A DNA stretch of 64,000 nucleotides from Lelliottia amnigena (GCA_900635465.1 LR134135.1:4278001-4342000), one strand, 5' to 3'. Positions 47,669 through 61,370 are shown, numbered from the stretch's first letter. Translations and numbers: made by a program. Notes: a model not told the origin generated them from the sequence alone.

Positions 47669-48829
47669 TTACCCCTTGGCTGCGACCTGGAAGGCATTTT
47701 CCAGATCGGCAATTAAATCTTCACAGTCTTCAATACCGGTTGAGATGCGCAGCAGCGTCTCAGAAATTCCGGCTGCGGCACGCGCTTCTGGCGCCATGCC
47801 TGCGTGTGTCATTGTTGCGGCGTGGGAGATCAAGCTTTCAACGCCCCCTAAGGATTCCGCCAGCGTAAACAGTGACAACGCACTCAGGAAGCGACGCAGC
47901 GTTTGCTCATCGCCATCCAGTTCAAAACTTAACATCGCGCCAAAGCCTTTCTGCTGGCGCACGGCAATCTCGTGGCCCTGGTTTTCCGGCAGCGACGGGT
48001 GATACAACTTTTTCACCAGCGGCTGGTTTTTCAGGAAATCGACAATCGCCTGGGCATTGCGTTGTGCCACTTCCATACGTGGCGACAGCGTGCGGATACC
48101 GCGCAATAGCAAATAGCTGTCGAACGCACCCGCAGTCACGCCAATGTTATTGGCCCACCATGCCAGTTCGGTGACAATCTCCGGATCTTTTGCAATCACC
48201 ACGCCAGCGACCACGTCAGAGTGACCGTTCAAATATTTAGTGCATGAATGCAATACCAGGTCCGCACCCAAGGAAAGTGGGTTCTGAAGCGCCGGACTGA
48301 GGAACGTATTATCCACTACACTTATCGCTCCCGCATCCCTTGCGAGCTGACAAATTTTCGCGATATCGACAACACGCAATAACGGGTTGCTTGGGCTTTC
48401 CACCAAAACGAGCTTAGGTTTTTCGGCAAGTGCTTGTTTTAGCACCTGTTCGTCATTTTGATCGACAAAGAGCACGCGATAACAGCCGCGTTTTGCCAGG
48501 CTATCAAAAAGTCGGTAGCTGCCACCGTAACAGTCGTGCGGGGCCAGCAGTAAATCGCCAGGTTTCAGGAATACCGTGGTCACCAGATGAATGGCCGACA
48601 TACCGGTATTGGTCAGGACCGCGCCTGCGCCGCCTTCGAGTTCCGCCAGCGCGCGCTGGGTTACGTCACGCGTCGGGTTGCCACGACGTGAATAGTCATG
48701 CGCACGAGGTTCATTAAATCCGGTGAAATTATAGGTACTGGAAAGATGAATCGGCGGGACAACGCAGCCGTACTGCTCGTCATCATTCAATCCGCTACGC
48801 ACTGCAATCGTGGCCTGTTTACGCGTCAT
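47669..48829 (-). CDS. metB: cystathionine gamma-synthase
   Basis: 386 codons, as in E. coli. PLP enzyme joining O-succinylhomoserine and cysteine. The Schiff-base Lys is in SCTKYLNGHSDVV near residue 198; the PLP-phosphate segment SAIHLVTTVFL and Tyr of YSRRGNPTRD are present. Divergent from metJ, with shared met boxes. First gene of metBL. Confidence 0.97.
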   Translation of the reverse strand: MTRKQATIAVRSGLNDDEQYGCVVPPIHLSSTYNFTGFNEPRAHDYSRRGNPTRDVTQRALAELEGGAGAVLTNTGMSAIHLVTTVFLKPGDLLLAPHDCYGGSYRLFDSLAKRGCYRVLFVDQNDEQVLKQALAEKPKLVLVESPSNPLLRVVDIAKICQLARDAGAISVVDNTFLSPALQNPLSLGADLVLHSCTKYLNGHSDVVAGVVIAKDPEIVTELAWWANNIGVTAGAFDSYLLLRGIRTLSPRMEVAQRNAQAIVDFLKNQPLVKKLYHPSLPENQGHEIAVRQQKGFGAMLSFELDGDEQTLRRFLSALSLFTLAESLGGVESLISHAATMTHAGMAPEARAAAGISETLLRISTGIEDCEDLIADLENAFQVAAKG

Positions 48830-48890
48830 GGTGAAGGCTTCCTGGCTAATGAGGTGAAAAGTCAGGCACCAGAGTAAACACTGAACTTAT

Positions 48891-48922
48891 GGACGTCAAT
48901 ACATCTGGACATCTAAACTTCT
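48891..48922. promoter_or_regulatory. four met boxes between metB and metJ
   Basis: Contiguous 8-mers GGACGTCA, ATACATCT, GGACATCT, AAACTTCT on an exact 8-nt grid, each close to the consensus AGACGTCT. MetJ dimers bind them side by side and repress metBL and metJ. Confidence 0.9.
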
Positions 48923-49106
48923 TTGCGTATAGATTGAGCAATGCGAGAATAGCCGTTAAAATGACATGCTTTAGTGCACGGCTCGGGCGCAATATCCGTG
49001 TCACGGTATCGTCCTTACGGTAAACTACGCGAGATTACGGTATAAAGCCCCATATAATCTATGGCTTTATGCCCTTATAAATGACAGAGAGGATTAAAGG
49101 TATCTC

Positions 49107-49424
49107 ATGGCTGAATGGAGCGGCGAATATATCAGCCCATACGCTGAGCACGGTAAGAAGAGTGAGCAAGTAAAAAAAATTACGGTTTCCATTCCTCTGA
49201 AGGTGTTAAAGATCCTCACCGATGAACGCACGCGTCGTCAGGTGAACAACCTGCGTCACGCGACAAACAGCGAACTGCTCTGCGAAGCATTTTTGCATGC
49301 GTTTACTGGCCAACCCCTGCCGAATGATGAAGACCTGCGCAAAGAGCGTAGCGATGAAATTCCGGAAGCGGCGAAAGTGATTATGCGTGAACTGGGTATC
49401 GACCCGGATACGTGGGAATACTGA
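49107..49424 (+). CDS. metJ: methionine repressor MetJ
   Basis: 105 codons, as in E. coli. Ribbon-helix-helix repressor with SAM as corepressor. The DNA-binding beta strand is [13 protein letters not shown] near residue 22; helix A begins [20 protein letters not shown]. An AGAGAGGATT ribosome-binding site precedes it. Divergent from metB across the four met boxes. Confidence 0.97.
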
Positions 49425-49435
49425 TTTGCAGATAC

Positions 49436-49465
49436 AAAAAAAGCGCCTTTCGGCGCTTTTTTTTT
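49436..49465. terminator. bidirectional terminator between metJ and rpmE
   Basis: AAAAAAAGCGCC-TTTC-GGCGCTTTTTTTTT between converging genes. Confidence 0.9.
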
Positions 49466-49473
49466 CGGGTAGC

Positions 49474-49686
49474 TTATTTAGCGCCCGGGATGCTGAAACG
49501 CTTGTTGAAGCGGTCAACACGGCCACCGGTTGCAACATCACGCTGCTTACCAGTGTAGAACGGGTGGCATTGACCGCACACGTCCAGGTTCAGATCGTGA
49601 CCCACTGTAGAGCGGATTTTGATCGCGTTACCGCAAGAGCAGTTTGCAGTAATAAAATCGTATTTCGGGTGAATATCTTTTTTCAT
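49474..49686 (-). CDS. rpmE: 50S ribosomal protein L31 (zinc-binding type)
   Basis: 70 codons. The four zinc cysteines are present: CSC at residues 16-18 and C..C in VCGQCHP at 37-40. That makes it the zinc-dependent paralogue, replaced by the Cys-free YkgM type when zinc is short. Near-identical to E. coli L31, ending [10 protein letters not shown]. Divergent from priA. Confidence 0.97.
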   Translation of the reverse strand: MKKDIHPKYDFITANCSCGNAIKIRSTVGHDLNLDVCGQCHPFYTGKQRDVATGGRVDRFNKRFSIPGAK

Positions 49687-49841
49687 GGGGAGAACCTCAG
49701 TTAAGGCCGCGTCGCTCTTCCAGCCCTAACGCCAGACACCACGCGATGTTGATAGTAAATTCTTTGGCGTAAAGTTACACCAAAGGCGGCGAATCATACA
49801 GAATCCATTCGATGGATGCAAACTGATCAGCACGTCTATAG

Positions 49842-52085
<2,244 letters not shown>

Positions 52086-52213
52086 AAACGATGCGAGAGG
52101 GATCGAAAAATCAAACGCCCCTCACACTTTTTATGAAAATTCTGTAACCGCTTCCATTCACTATCTGTAAAAATGAATCAGTCAGTAGTTGGTGGTCCTG
52201 CGAGGAGAAGACG

Positions 52214-53239
52214 TTGAAGTCCAGGAAAGAGGTTGCCCCGGCGACCATGAAAGACGTTGCCCAGAAAGCCAAAGTGTCCACGGCAACGGTGTCCCGCGCG
52301 TTAATGAACCCGGATAAAGTCTCTCAGACGACGCGTAATCGCGTCGAGCAGGCGGCGCTGGAAGTGGGCTATTTACCTCAGGCGATGGGCCGTAACCTCA
52401 AGCGTAACGAATCGCGGACCATCCTGGTAATTGTGCCGGACATTTGCGATCCCTTCTTCAGCGAAATCATTCGCGGCATCGAAGTGACGGCCGCCGCACA
52501 GGGTTATCTGGTGCTGATCGGCGATTGCGCGCATCAGAATCAGCAAGAAAAAACCTTTATCGACCTCATCATCACCAAGCAGATCGACGGTATGCTGCTG
52601 CTCGGGTCGCGTTTGCCGTTTGATGCCAGCATTGAAGAGCAACGCAACCTGCCGCCTATGGTGATGGCGAATGAATTTGCACCTGAGCTTAAACTGCCGA
52701 CGGTCCATATTGATAATCTGACCGCCGCGTTTAACGCCGTGAACTATCTTCAGGATTTGGGGCATAAGCGCATTGGCTGTATCGCCGGGCCAGAAGAGAT
52801 GCCGCTGTGCCATTATCGCCTGCAGGGCTACGTTCAGGCATTGCGCCGCGCAGGCGTGACGGTCGATCCGCATTACATCGCGCGCGGTGATTTCACGCTT
52901 GAAGCCGGAGGCCTGGCGCTCGAGCAATTACTGGCGCAGCCTGTGCCGCCAACGGCCGTTTTCTGCCACAGCGACGTGATGGCGATGGGCGCGTTGTCGT
53001 ATGCCAAACGTCGGGGCCTGCGCGTGCCGCAAGATTTGTCGATTATCGGGTTCGATAATATTTCCCTTTCCGAGTTTTGCGATCCTCCCCTCTCGACCGT
53101 CGCGCAACCGCGCTATGATATTGGACGCGAGGCCATGCTGTTGCTGCTTGATCAACTGCATGGGCAAACCGTCAGCAGCGGCTCGCGGTTACTGGATTGC
53201 GAACTTATTATTCGGGGCTCTACACAGGCGCTTACTTAA
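52214..53239 (+). CDS. cytR: LacI-family repressor CytR
   Basis: 341 codons from a TTG start preceded by GAGGAG. LacI/PurR family: helix-turn-helix MKDVAQKAKVSTATVSRAL near residues 12-30, hinge, then a periplasmic-binding-protein-like domain. It represses nucleoside uptake and catabolism genes with CRP and responds to cytidine in E. coli. A CRP-like stretch precedes the gene (about 52120-52170), not verified. Lies between priA and ftsN as in E. coli. Confidence 0.93.
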   Translation: MKSRKEVAPATMKDVAQKAKVSTATVSRALMNPDKVSQTTRNRVEQAALEVGYLPQAMGRNLKRNESRTILVIVPDICDPFFSEIIRGIEVTAAAQGYLVLIGDCAHQNQQEKTFIDLIITKQIDGMLLLGSRLPFDASIEEQRNLPPMVMANEFAPELKLPTVHIDNLTAAFNAVNYLQDLGHKRIGCIAGPEEMPLCHYRLQGYVQALRRAGVTVDPHYIARGDFTLEAGGLALEQLLAQPVPPTAVFCHSDVMAMGALSYAKRRGLRVPQDLSIIGFDNISLSEFCDPPLSTVAQPRYDIGREAMLLLLDQLHGQTVSSGSRLLDCELIIRGSTQALT

Positions 53240-53332
53240 AGTAAACGGCTTTAAGACTCCCTCATCTGGTCAAAGGCCCGCCGCTTAAGTAACATGGCGG
53301 GCTGACGAATGCATAAATACAGCGAAACGATA

Positions 53333-54349
53333 GTGGCACAACGAGATTATGTACGTCGCGGCCAGCCGGCACCTTCGCGACGCAAAAAGAGCACCTCACG
53401 GAGCAAGAAAAGTAACCTGCCCTCCGTCTCGCCCGCTATGGTCGCGATAGCCGCGGCTGTGCTCGTGGCCTTTATCGGCGGTTTATACTTTATTACTCAC
53501 CACAAAAAAGAAGAGTCTGAAGCGCTTCAGGGCAACAAAGTGGCCGGTAATGGCCTGCCGCCAAAACCTGAAGAGCGTTGGCGCTATATCAAAGAGCTGG
53601 AAAGCCGCCAGCCAGGCGTGCGTGCGCCGACGGAGCCTTCTGCCGGTGGTGAAGTGAAAAATGCCGATCAGCTTACGAATGAGCAACGCCAGCTTCTGGC
53701 GCAGATGCAGGCCGATATGCGTCAGCAGCCAACGCAGCTGACCGAAGTCCCGTGGAACGAACAAACGCCACAGCAGCGCCAGCAAACGCTGCAACGCCAG
53801 CGTCAGGCACAGCAACAAGTTCAGCAACAGCAGTTGACGCAAACGCAGCCGGTACAGCAACCACGCACGCAGCCGCGTGTGACCGAACAACCGTATCAGC
53901 AGCCGCAGCAGCAAACGCGTACCGTGCAGACTCAGCCTGCCCAGCAGCCGCGCCAGGCACCGGTGCAACAGCAGAAACAAACTGCATCAGCGCAGCCGTA
54001 TCAGGATCTGCTGCAAACGCCAGCGCATAACACCGCGCAGCAGCCGAAAGCGCAGCCACAGCAGAGCGCACCGGTTACGCAGCAAACTGAAGCGCCGAAA
54101 CAAACGGCCGAGAAGAAAGACGATCGTCGCTGGATGGTTCAGTGCGGATCGTTCAAAGGTGCAGACCAGGCAGAAACCGTGCGCGCGCAGTTGGCCTTCG
54201 AAGGTTTTGATTCACGCGTGACCACCAACGGTGGCTGGAATCGCGTTGTGATCGGCCCGGTGAAGGGTAAAGAAAATGCAGACGGCACCATTAGCCGCTT
54301 GAAAATTGCCGGCCACACAAACTGCATTCGACTCGCCTCCGGGGGTTGA
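53333..54349 (+). CDS. ftsN: essential cell division protein FtsN
   Basis: 338 codons from GTG at 53333 (VAQRDYVRRGQPAPSRRKK), the conserved start; an ATG eight codons upstream is also in frame. Bitopic inner-membrane activator of septal wall synthesis. Order: basic cytoplasmic tail containing the FtsA-binding RRKKSTSR, one membrane segment at about 36-53, the essential periplasmic helices near WRYIKELESRQPG, a Gln-rich linker (about 120-250), and a C-terminal SPOR domain from RRWMVQCGSFKG that binds denuded glycan. The linker is longer than in E. coli (319 residues in total there). Confidence 0.94.
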   Translation: MAQRDYVRRGQPAPSRRKKSTSRSKKSNLPSVSPAMVAIAAAVLVAFIGGLYFITHHKKEESEALQGNKVAGNGLPPKPEERWRYIKELESRQPGVRAPTEPSAGGEVKNADQLTNEQRQLLAQMQADMRQQPTQLTEVPWNEQTPQQRQQTLQRQRQAQQQVQQQQLTQTQPVQQPRTQPRVTEQPYQQPQQQTRTVQTQPAQQPRQAPVQQQKQTASAQPYQDLLQTPAHNTAQQPKAQPQQSAPVTQQTEAPKQTAEKKDDRRWMVQCGSFKGADQAETVRAQLAFEGFDSRVTTNGGWNRVVIGPVKGKENADGTISRLKIAGHTNCIRLASGG

Positions 54350-54370
54350 AACCCCAAAAATCCCCCCCAT
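54346..54370 (+). promoter_or_regulatory. sigma-32 promoter of hslVU
   Basis: TTGAAA at 54346-54351, 13-nt spacer, CCCCAT at 54365-54370, matching the heat-shock consensus. The -35 hexamer overlaps the ftsN stop codon (TGA at 54347-54349). Confidence 0.82.
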
Positions 54371-54393
54371 CTATCATTCTATTCAGCCCTGAG

Positions 54394-54415
54394 TATCAGC
54401 TCAGGGCATCTGTTT
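54394..54415 (+). promoter_or_regulatory. 5'-UTR stem-loop of hslVU mRNA
   Basis: GCCCTGAG-TATCAG-CTCAGGGC, about 27 nt before the hslV start. It corresponds to the inverted repeat reported in the E. coli hslVU leader that raises mRNA stability. Confidence 0.75.
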
Positions 54416-54441
54416 CGAATTTGTAACCAGGGGGTCTGCTC

Positions 54442-54972
54442 GTGACAACAATAGTAAGTGTACGCCGTAACGGCCATGTGGTAATCGCCGGTGATGGCCA
54501 GGCCACGCTGGGTAATACCGTCATGAAAGGCAACGTGAAAAAAGTGCGCCGCCTGTATAACGACAAAGTGATCGCCGGTTTTGCGGGCGGTACCGCTGAC
54601 GCCTTCACGCTCTTCGAACTGTTTGAACGCAAGCTTGAAATGCACCAGGGCCACCTGGTCAAAGCGGCCGTTGAGCTGGCGAAAGACTGGCGCACCGACC
54701 GCATGCTGCGCAAGCTCGAAGCGCTGCTGGCCGTCGCGGATGAAAACGCCTCTCTGATTATCACCGGGAACGGTGACGTCATTCAGCCAGAAAATGATTT
54801 GATTGCTATCGGCTCCGGCGGTCCTTACGCCCAGGCCGCTGCGCGTGCTTTGCTTGAAAATACTGAGCTGGGCGCCCGCGAAATTGCCGAGAAGGCGTTG
54901 GGAATTGCAGGTGATATCTGCATTTACACCAACCACTTCCATACCATCGAAGAATTGACCTCCAAAGCGTAA
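54442..54972 (+). CDS. hslV: ATP-dependent protease subunit HslV (ClpQ)
   Basis: 176 codons from a GTG start. N-terminal-nucleophile protease: after Met removal Thr2 of [20 protein letters not shown] is the catalytic residue. It forms two stacked hexamers that degrade substrates unfolded by HslU (RcsA, SulA and others in E. coli). Conserved [14 protein letters not shown] and [14 protein letters not shown]. It ends 9 nt before hslU; both are driven by a heat-shock promoter. Confidence 0.97.
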   Translation: MTTIVSVRRNGHVVIAGDGQATLGNTVMKGNVKKVRRLYNDKVIAGFAGGTADAFTLFELFERKLEMHQGHLVKAAVELAKDWRTDRMLRKLEALLAVADENASLIITGNGDVIQPENDLIAIGSGGPYAQAAARALLENTELGAREIAEKALGIAGDICIYTNHFHTIEELTSKA

Positions 54973-54981
54973 GGATCTCCC

Positions 54982-56313
54982 ATGTCTGAAATGACCCCAC
55001 GCGAAATTGTCAGCGAGCTGAACAAACACATTATCGGCCAGGACAACGCCAAGCGTTCCGTGGCAATCGCCCTGCGTAACCGCTGGCGTCGTATGCAGCT
55101 TGATGAAGAGCTGCGCCACGAAGTGACCCCAAAAAATATTCTGATGATCGGCCCGACCGGCGTCGGTAAAACCGAAATCGCCCGTCGTCTGGCTAAGCTG
55201 GCTAACGCGCCGTTCATCAAAGTTGAAGCCACCAAGTTCACTGAAGTGGGCTACGTCGGTAAAGAAGTGGACTCTATCATCCGCGATCTGGCCGATTCAG
55301 CGATGAAAATGGTGCGTGTGCAAGCCATCGAGAAAAACCGCTATCGCGCGGAAGAAATGGCCGAAGAACGCATTCTCGACGTGCTGATCCCACCGGCAAA
55401 AAACAACTGGGGTCAGAATGAACAACCTCAGGAGCCGTCCGCCGCGCGTCAGGCATTCCGCAAAAAACTGCGTGAAGGCGAACTGGACGACAAAGAGATT
55501 GAAATCGATCTCGCTGCAGCGCCAATGGGTGTTGAAATCATGTCTCCTCCGGGCATGGAAGAGATGACCAGCCAGCTGCAGTCGATGTTCCAGAATCTGG
55601 GCGGCCAGAAGCAAAAGCCGCGCAAGCTGAAAATCAAAGATGCAATGAAGCTGCTGATTGAAGAAGAAGCGGCCAAACTGGTGAATCCAGAAGAGCTGAA
55701 ACAGGACGCAATCGACGCGGTTGAGCAGCACGGTATCGTGTTTATCGATGAAATCGACAAGATCTGTAAGCGCGGTGAATCAAACGGTCCGGACGTGTCT
55801 CGCGAAGGCGTTCAGCGCGATCTGTTGCCGCTGGTCGAGGGCTGTACCGTTTCGACCAAGCACGGCATGGTCAAAACCGATCACATTCTGTTTATCGCAT
55901 CTGGCGCATTCCAGGTGGCTAAGCCTTCCGATCTCATTCCGGAATTGCAGGGTCGTCTGCCGATTCGCGTAGAGTTGCAGGCGCTGACCACCGACGATTT
56001 TGAGCGCATTCTGACTGAGCCAAATGCCTCCATCACCGTGCAGTATAAAGCGCTGATGGCGACCGAAGGCGTGACCATTGAATTCACCGAAGACGGTATC
56101 AAGCGTATCGCGCAGGCTGCATGGCAGGTTAACGAAACCACCGAAAACATCGGTGCGCGTCGTTTACACACCGTGCTGGAACGTCTGGTCGAAGATATCT
56201 CTTATGAAGCCAGCGATCTGAACGGCCAGAGTATTACCATTGACGCAGATTATGTGCGTAAACATCTGGATGCGTTAGTGGCAGATGAAGATCTAAGCCG
56301 TTTTATCTTATAA
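54982..56313 (+). CDS. hslU: HslUV protease ATPase subunit HslU (ClpY)
   Basis: 443 codons, as in E. coli. AAA+ unfoldase: Walker [14 protein letters not shown] near residues 57-69, pore motif GYVGK near 90, the I-domain from about 110 to 240, Walker [10 protein letters not shown] near 252, sensor-2 [12 protein letters not shown], and the C-terminal LSRFIL that docks into HslV. Spaced 9 nt from hslV. Confidence 0.97.
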   Translation: MSEMTPREIVSELNKHIIGQDNAKRSVAIALRNRWRRMQLDEELRHEVTPKNILMIGPTGVGKTEIARRLAKLANAPFIKVEATKFTEVGYVGKEVDSIIRDLADSAMKMVRVQAIEKNRYRAEEMAEERILDVLIPPAKNNWGQNEQPQEPSAARQAFRKKLREGELDDKEIEIDLAAAPMGVEIMSPPGMEEMTSQLQSMFQNLGGQKQKPRKLKIKDAMKLLIEEEAAKLVNPEELKQDAIDAVEQHGIVFIDEIDKICKRGESNGPDVSREGVQRDLLPLVEGCTVSTKHGMVKTDHILFIASGAFQVAKPSDLIPELQGRLPIRVELQALTTDDFERILTEPNASITVQYKALMATEGVTIEFTEDGIKRIAQAAWQVNETTENIGARRLHTVLERLVEDISYEASDLNGQSITIDADYVRKHLDALVADEDLSRFIL

Positions 56314-56380
56314 TCGCGGTTAATGCATTTTCATCACTGTTGATGGGGGCTAATGCCCCCATTTTTATTGGCTAAATAAA

Positions 56381-57302
56381 ATGACTGATATCAGCCGTAC
56401 TCAGGCGTGGCTCGAGAGCCTGCGTCCTAAGACATTACCTCTGGCCTTTGCCGCTATCGTCGTTGGCACCACGCTTGCCTGGTGGCAGGGTCATTTCGAT
56501 CCGCTGGTTGCCGGTCTGGCGCTCATTACCGCGGGCCTGCTGCAAATCCTCTCTAACCTCGCGAACGACTACGGCGATGCGGTCAAGGGCAGCGACAAAC
56601 CCGATCGTATTGGGCCGCTGCGCGGCATGCAGAAAGGGGTGATTACTCAGGCGCAGATGAAACGTGCGCTGATAATCACCGTGGTGCTCATCTGTCTTTC
56701 AGGCCTGGCGCTGGTGTCGGTGGCGTGCAAAACGACGGCCGATTTCATCGGATTTATGGTGTTGGGGCTTTTGGCGATTGTTGCCGCGATTACCTATACC
56801 GTCGGCACGCGCCCTTATGGTTATATCGGTCTGGGTGATATTTCCGTGCTGGTTTTCTTCGGCTGGCTGAGCGTGATGGGCAGTTGGTATTTGCAGGCGC
56901 ATACGCTGATTCCAGCACTATTCTTGCCCGCTACTGCCTGCGGATTACTGGCCGCTGCGGTTCTCAATATCAATAATCTGCGTGATATCGAAAGTGACCG
57001 TCAGAACGGAAAAAAACACCCTGGCGGTGCGGTTAGGCCCGGTCAACGCCCGTCGCTATCACGCTGGCCTGCTGATGGGCGCGCTGATCTGTCTGGCGCT
57101 GTTTAATCTGCTTTCACTGCATAGTCTCTGGGGCTGGCTGTTTGTTCTGGCCGCGCCGCTGTTAGTCAAACAGGCACGTTTCGTGATTCGCGAGCTCAAC
57201 CCCTCAGCGATGCCGCCCATGCTCGAACGTACGGTAAAAGGAGCATTGTTAACTAACCTCTTGTTCGTACTTGGGATTATTCTGAGCCAGACGCTGAGTT
57301 AA
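56381..57302 (+). pseudogene. menA: 1,4-dihydroxy-2-naphthoate octaprenyltransferase MenA, broken by a +1 frameshift
   Basis: UbiA-family integral membrane prenyltransferase making demethylmenaquinone. The first frame has the Asp-rich motif NDYGDAVKGSDKPDRIGP near residue 65 and several membrane segments to DIESDRQNGK. The rest (NTLAVRLGPVNARRYH to LSQTLS) is in another frame. The A run at 57010-57016 has seven bases where six join the frames, giving about 306 residues (308 in E. coli). Read literally, menaquinone synthesis would fail; a base overcall is likelier. Confidence 0.92.
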
Positions 57303-57394
57303 CTGACAAATATCAATTAACAATTGATGATTTTGCCAACAACGCGTTTAGCGCGATATACTGAACACATTCGCAGCAACCGAGCGTTAAACCT

Positions 57395-57880
57395 ATGAAA
57401 TACGATACTTCCGAGCTTTGTGACATCTATCAAGAAGATGTCAACGTCGTGGAACCGCTGTTTTCCAACTTTGGGGGACGGTCGTCATTTGGCGGACAAA
57501 TCATCACGGTAAAATGTTTCGAGGACAACGGGTTGCTGTATGAGTTGCTCGAACAAAATGGCCGTGGCCGCATTTTGCTGGTTGATGGCGGCGGCTCTGT
57601 TCGTCGTGCGTTGATCGACGCCGATCTTGCCCGTCTGGCCCTGCAAAACGAGTGGGAAGGGATTGTGGTATACGGGGCGGTCCGTCAGGTTGACGATCTG
57701 GAAGAGCTGGATTTGGGCATTCAGGCCATTGCAGCCATCCCCGTGGGTGCAGCAGGCGAAGGCATCGGCGAAAGCGATGTGCGCGTTAACTTCGGTGGCG
57801 TCACCTTCTTCTCCGGCGACCATCTCTACGCCGACAATACCGGCATCATCCTTTCCGAAGATCCTCTCGATATCGAATAA
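57395..57880 (+). CDS. rraA: regulator of ribonuclease E activity A
   Basis: 161 codons, as in E. coli. A trimeric protein that binds RNase E and the degradosome helicases and slows mRNA decay; related in fold to aldolase-like HMG/CHA enzymes. Conserved FGGRSSFGG near the N terminus, [19 protein letters not shown], and [20 protein letters not shown]. Follows menA as in E. coli. Confidence 0.96.
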   Translation: MKYDTSELCDIYQEDVNVVEPLFSNFGGRSSFGGQIITVKCFEDNGLLYELLEQNGRGRILLVDGGGSVRRALIDADLARLALQNEWEGIVVYGAVRQVDDLEELDLGIQAIAAIPVGAAGEGIGESDVRVNFGGVTFFSGDHLYADNTGIILSEDPLDIE

Positions 57881-57881
57881 T

Positions 57882-57911
57882 GAAAAAAGGCACCGAAAGG
57901 TGCCTTTTTTT
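57882..57911 (+). terminator. terminator after rraA
   Basis: AAAAAAGGCACC-GAAA-GGTGCCTTTTTTT right after the rraA stop. Confidence 0.9.
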
Positions 57912-57954
57912 ATGGATTCTTTTGGCCAGCATTTGACTGCTGGGCAATTACGCA

Positions 57955-58065
57955 CAAGATTTCGTGTTGTAGCAAGGCGGCAAACGAAGATATCCCCAGC
58001 AGCGTAGTCAACTACGTGACTGGGGTAGCTGAACACAGCCAACGCCGCTACGGCGCGAAAGAAAA
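57955..58065. repeat. ERIC-like element between rraA and zapB
   Basis: Contains AGCAAGGCGGCAAACGAAGA, CCCCAGCAGCGTAGTCAACTACGTGACTGGGG and CACAGCCAACGCCGC, the ordered blocks of the ERIC family in a diverged form (compare 37349-37475). It ends about 8 nt from the zapB stop. Confidence 0.75.
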
Positions 58066-58072
58066 AGCGTAA

Positions 58073-58318
58073 TTAGACTTCTTCCATACGTCCGAGCAAC
58101 GCCTGCAGGCGATCCTGCCAGCCGCTCTGCTGCTCGCGCAGCTGGTGATTTTCGCGCTCCAGCTCTTCACGACCATTCTGAGCAGAATGAACTTCCTGCG
58201 CCAGTGCATTGTTCTTTTCTTTCAGTTCTTCGATTTCCATCTGCAGCAGTGTGATGGTGTCGATCGCCTGCTGTACTTTTGATTCCAGTTTCTCAAACAC
58301 TTCTAATGACATGGTCAT
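58073..58318 (-). CDS. zapB: cell division protein ZapB
   Basis: 81 codons from [20 protein letters not shown]; the frame is open six codons upstream. An almost entirely coiled-coil protein (heptads through [22 protein letters not shown]) that joins ZapA and MatP to the Z ring. The C-terminal [11 protein letters not shown] is conserved. Confidence 0.95.
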   Translation of the reverse strand: MTMSLEVFEKLESKVQQAIDTITLLQMEIEELKEKNNALAQEVHSAQNGREELERENHQLREQQSGWQDRLQALLGRMEEV

Positions 58319-58768
58319 ACCTCTTCTGAATGGCAAGGCGACGCTTCGAACTTACGCTACATCATTCACATTTCATCAAGGAAGAAAATTGAACAATGGC
58401 GTGTAAAACGCGCGCAACATATTTAATGTCGATTGTATGGAGCGCGGCGTCGCCTGTCCAGCGGCACGCCGCGCAGATCGCGGTTTGCAACACTTTTCGG
58501 TCTGGTCCTGGTGCATTCGCGCCATCTACCCCTAAATTGTTAATACTTTAGTTAATGAAATGATTCAGCTCACATTTACCTGATACCGCTAAAACACGCT
58601 TTATAGCGCGAAAACGCTCATTTTATTGACACAGCACACACATTTTGATTTCGATATTTCTCGTTTTTGCTCGTTAACGATAAATTAACAGCATGTCTAC
58701 AGGACATCGTGGCTGTCCGCTGTCGCTGCGCTAACAATAAACATTCATCTTTCTTCAGGATTCCGATT
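58319..58768. promoter_or_regulatory. zapB-glpF intergenic region with GlpR operators
   Basis: 450 nt. The right half matches the E. coli glpFKX control region. GlpR-type half-sites occur at about 58645-58690 (GATTTCGATATTTCTCGTTT and GCTCGTTAACGATAAAT), next to a TTGACA-like box at 58626-58631; a CRP site is expected nearby but I did not resolve it. The left half (58340-58560) shows no gene; a GC-rich part near 58440-58500 is unexplained. Confidence 0.75.
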
Positions 58769-59614
58769 ATGAGTCAGACATCAACCTTAAAAGGCCAGTG
58801 CATCGCCGAGTTCCTTGGTACCGGGTTGTTGATTTTCTTCGGTGTAGGCTGTGTTGCTGCCCTGAAAGTAGCTGGCGCGACCTTCGGCCAGTGGGAAATC
58901 AGCATCATCTGGGGTTTGGGCGTGGCCATGGCCATTTACCTGACTGCAGGGGTTTCCGGCGCACACCTTAACCCGGCGGTAACCATCGCGTTGTGGCTGT
59001 TTGCCTGCTTTGACGGACGCAAAGTTGTGCCGTTCATTATTTCTCAGTTTGCCGGCGCCTTTTGCGCAGCAGCATTAGTTTACGGGCTTTATTACAATCT
59101 TTTCATCGACTTCGAACAGACGCATCATATGGTGCGCGGCAGTGTCGAAAGTCTGGATCTGGCCGGTATCTTCTCAACGTATCCAAACCCGCATATCAAT
59201 TTTGTGCAGGCCTTTGCGGTTGAGATGGTGATTACCGCTATTCTGATGGGCGTTATCATGGCGCTGGGCGATGATGGTAACGGCATTCCACGCGGCCCGT
59301 TGGCGCCACTGCTGATTGGTTTACTGATTGCGGTGATCGGCGCATCAATGGGTCCACTGACGGGCTTTGCGATGAACCCGGCGCGTGACCTGGGGCCGAA
59401 AACCTTCGCCTTCTTTGCAGGCTGGGGTGAAGTGGCCTTTACCGGCGCTAAAGATATCCCTTACTTCCTGGTGCCGCTGTTCGGCCCGATTGCAGGGGCT
59501 GCGCTGGGCGCATTCGGCTATCGCAAATTAATTGGTCGCCACTTACCGTGCGACACCTGTGTGGAAGATGAGAAAGAAACGACCTCTACCGCACAACAAA
59601 AAGCTTCGCTGTAA
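58769..59614 (+). CDS. glpF: glycerol facilitator
   Basis: 281 codons from MSQTSTLKGQCIAEFLGTG, the E. coli length; the longer open frame starts inside the GlpR operator and is not used. Aquaglyceroporin with six membrane helices and two half-helices bearing the NPA motifs (HLNPAVTIA near 68 and AMNPARDLG near 203; Asp after the second marks a glycerol channel). First gene of glpFK, repressed by GlpR. Confidence 0.97.
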   Translation: MSQTSTLKGQCIAEFLGTGLLIFFGVGCVAALKVAGATFGQWEISIIWGLGVAMAIYLTAGVSGAHLNPAVTIALWLFACFDGRKVVPFIISQFAGAFCAAALVYGLYYNLFIDFEQTHHMVRGSVESLDLAGIFSTYPNPHINFVQAFAVEMVITAILMGVIMALGDDGNGIPRGPLAPLLIGLLIAVIGASMGPLTGFAMNPARDLGPKTFAFFAGWGEVAFTGAKDIPYFLVPLFGPIAGAALGAFGYRKLIGRHLPCDTCVEDEKETTSTAQQKASL

Positions 59615-61144
<1,530 letters not shown>

Positions 61145-61153
61145 TTTTCCCCT

Positions 61154-61177
61154 ACCCCTCTCCGAATGGGAGAGGGG
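61154..61177. repeat. dispersed palindrome (CCCTCTCC family) after glpK
   Basis: ACCCCTCTCCGAATGGGAGAGGGG followed by TTTTCTGGTTTTC; probably doubles as the glpK terminator. Confidence 0.75.
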
Positions 61178-61252
61178 TTTTCTGGTTTTCACTCACACTT
61201 TCTCTGCCACTTTTTTTTCCTGACCGACTCGTGTTAATCCTGACCGCTTTTC

Positions 61253-61288
61253 TCCCTCTCCCCGTGGGAAATGGCCGGAGTGAGGGCA
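61253..61288. repeat. dispersed palindrome, decayed copy
   Basis: CCCTCTCCCCGTGGGAAATGG with the tail CCGGAGTGAGGGCA. The right arm is degraded. Confidence 0.68.
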
Positions 61289-61370
61289 ACACACCGCACC
61301 GCATCAATCCGCACCCCATCCCACTCTGTGATAAACTTCGTACAATTCCTTTTGACTGCACGAGTACCCC

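Noticed and set aside
61145..61370. Small gene between glpK and glpX
   Set aside because: The open frame there is built from two palindromic repeats and a low-complexity T-rich stretch; no coding evidence.
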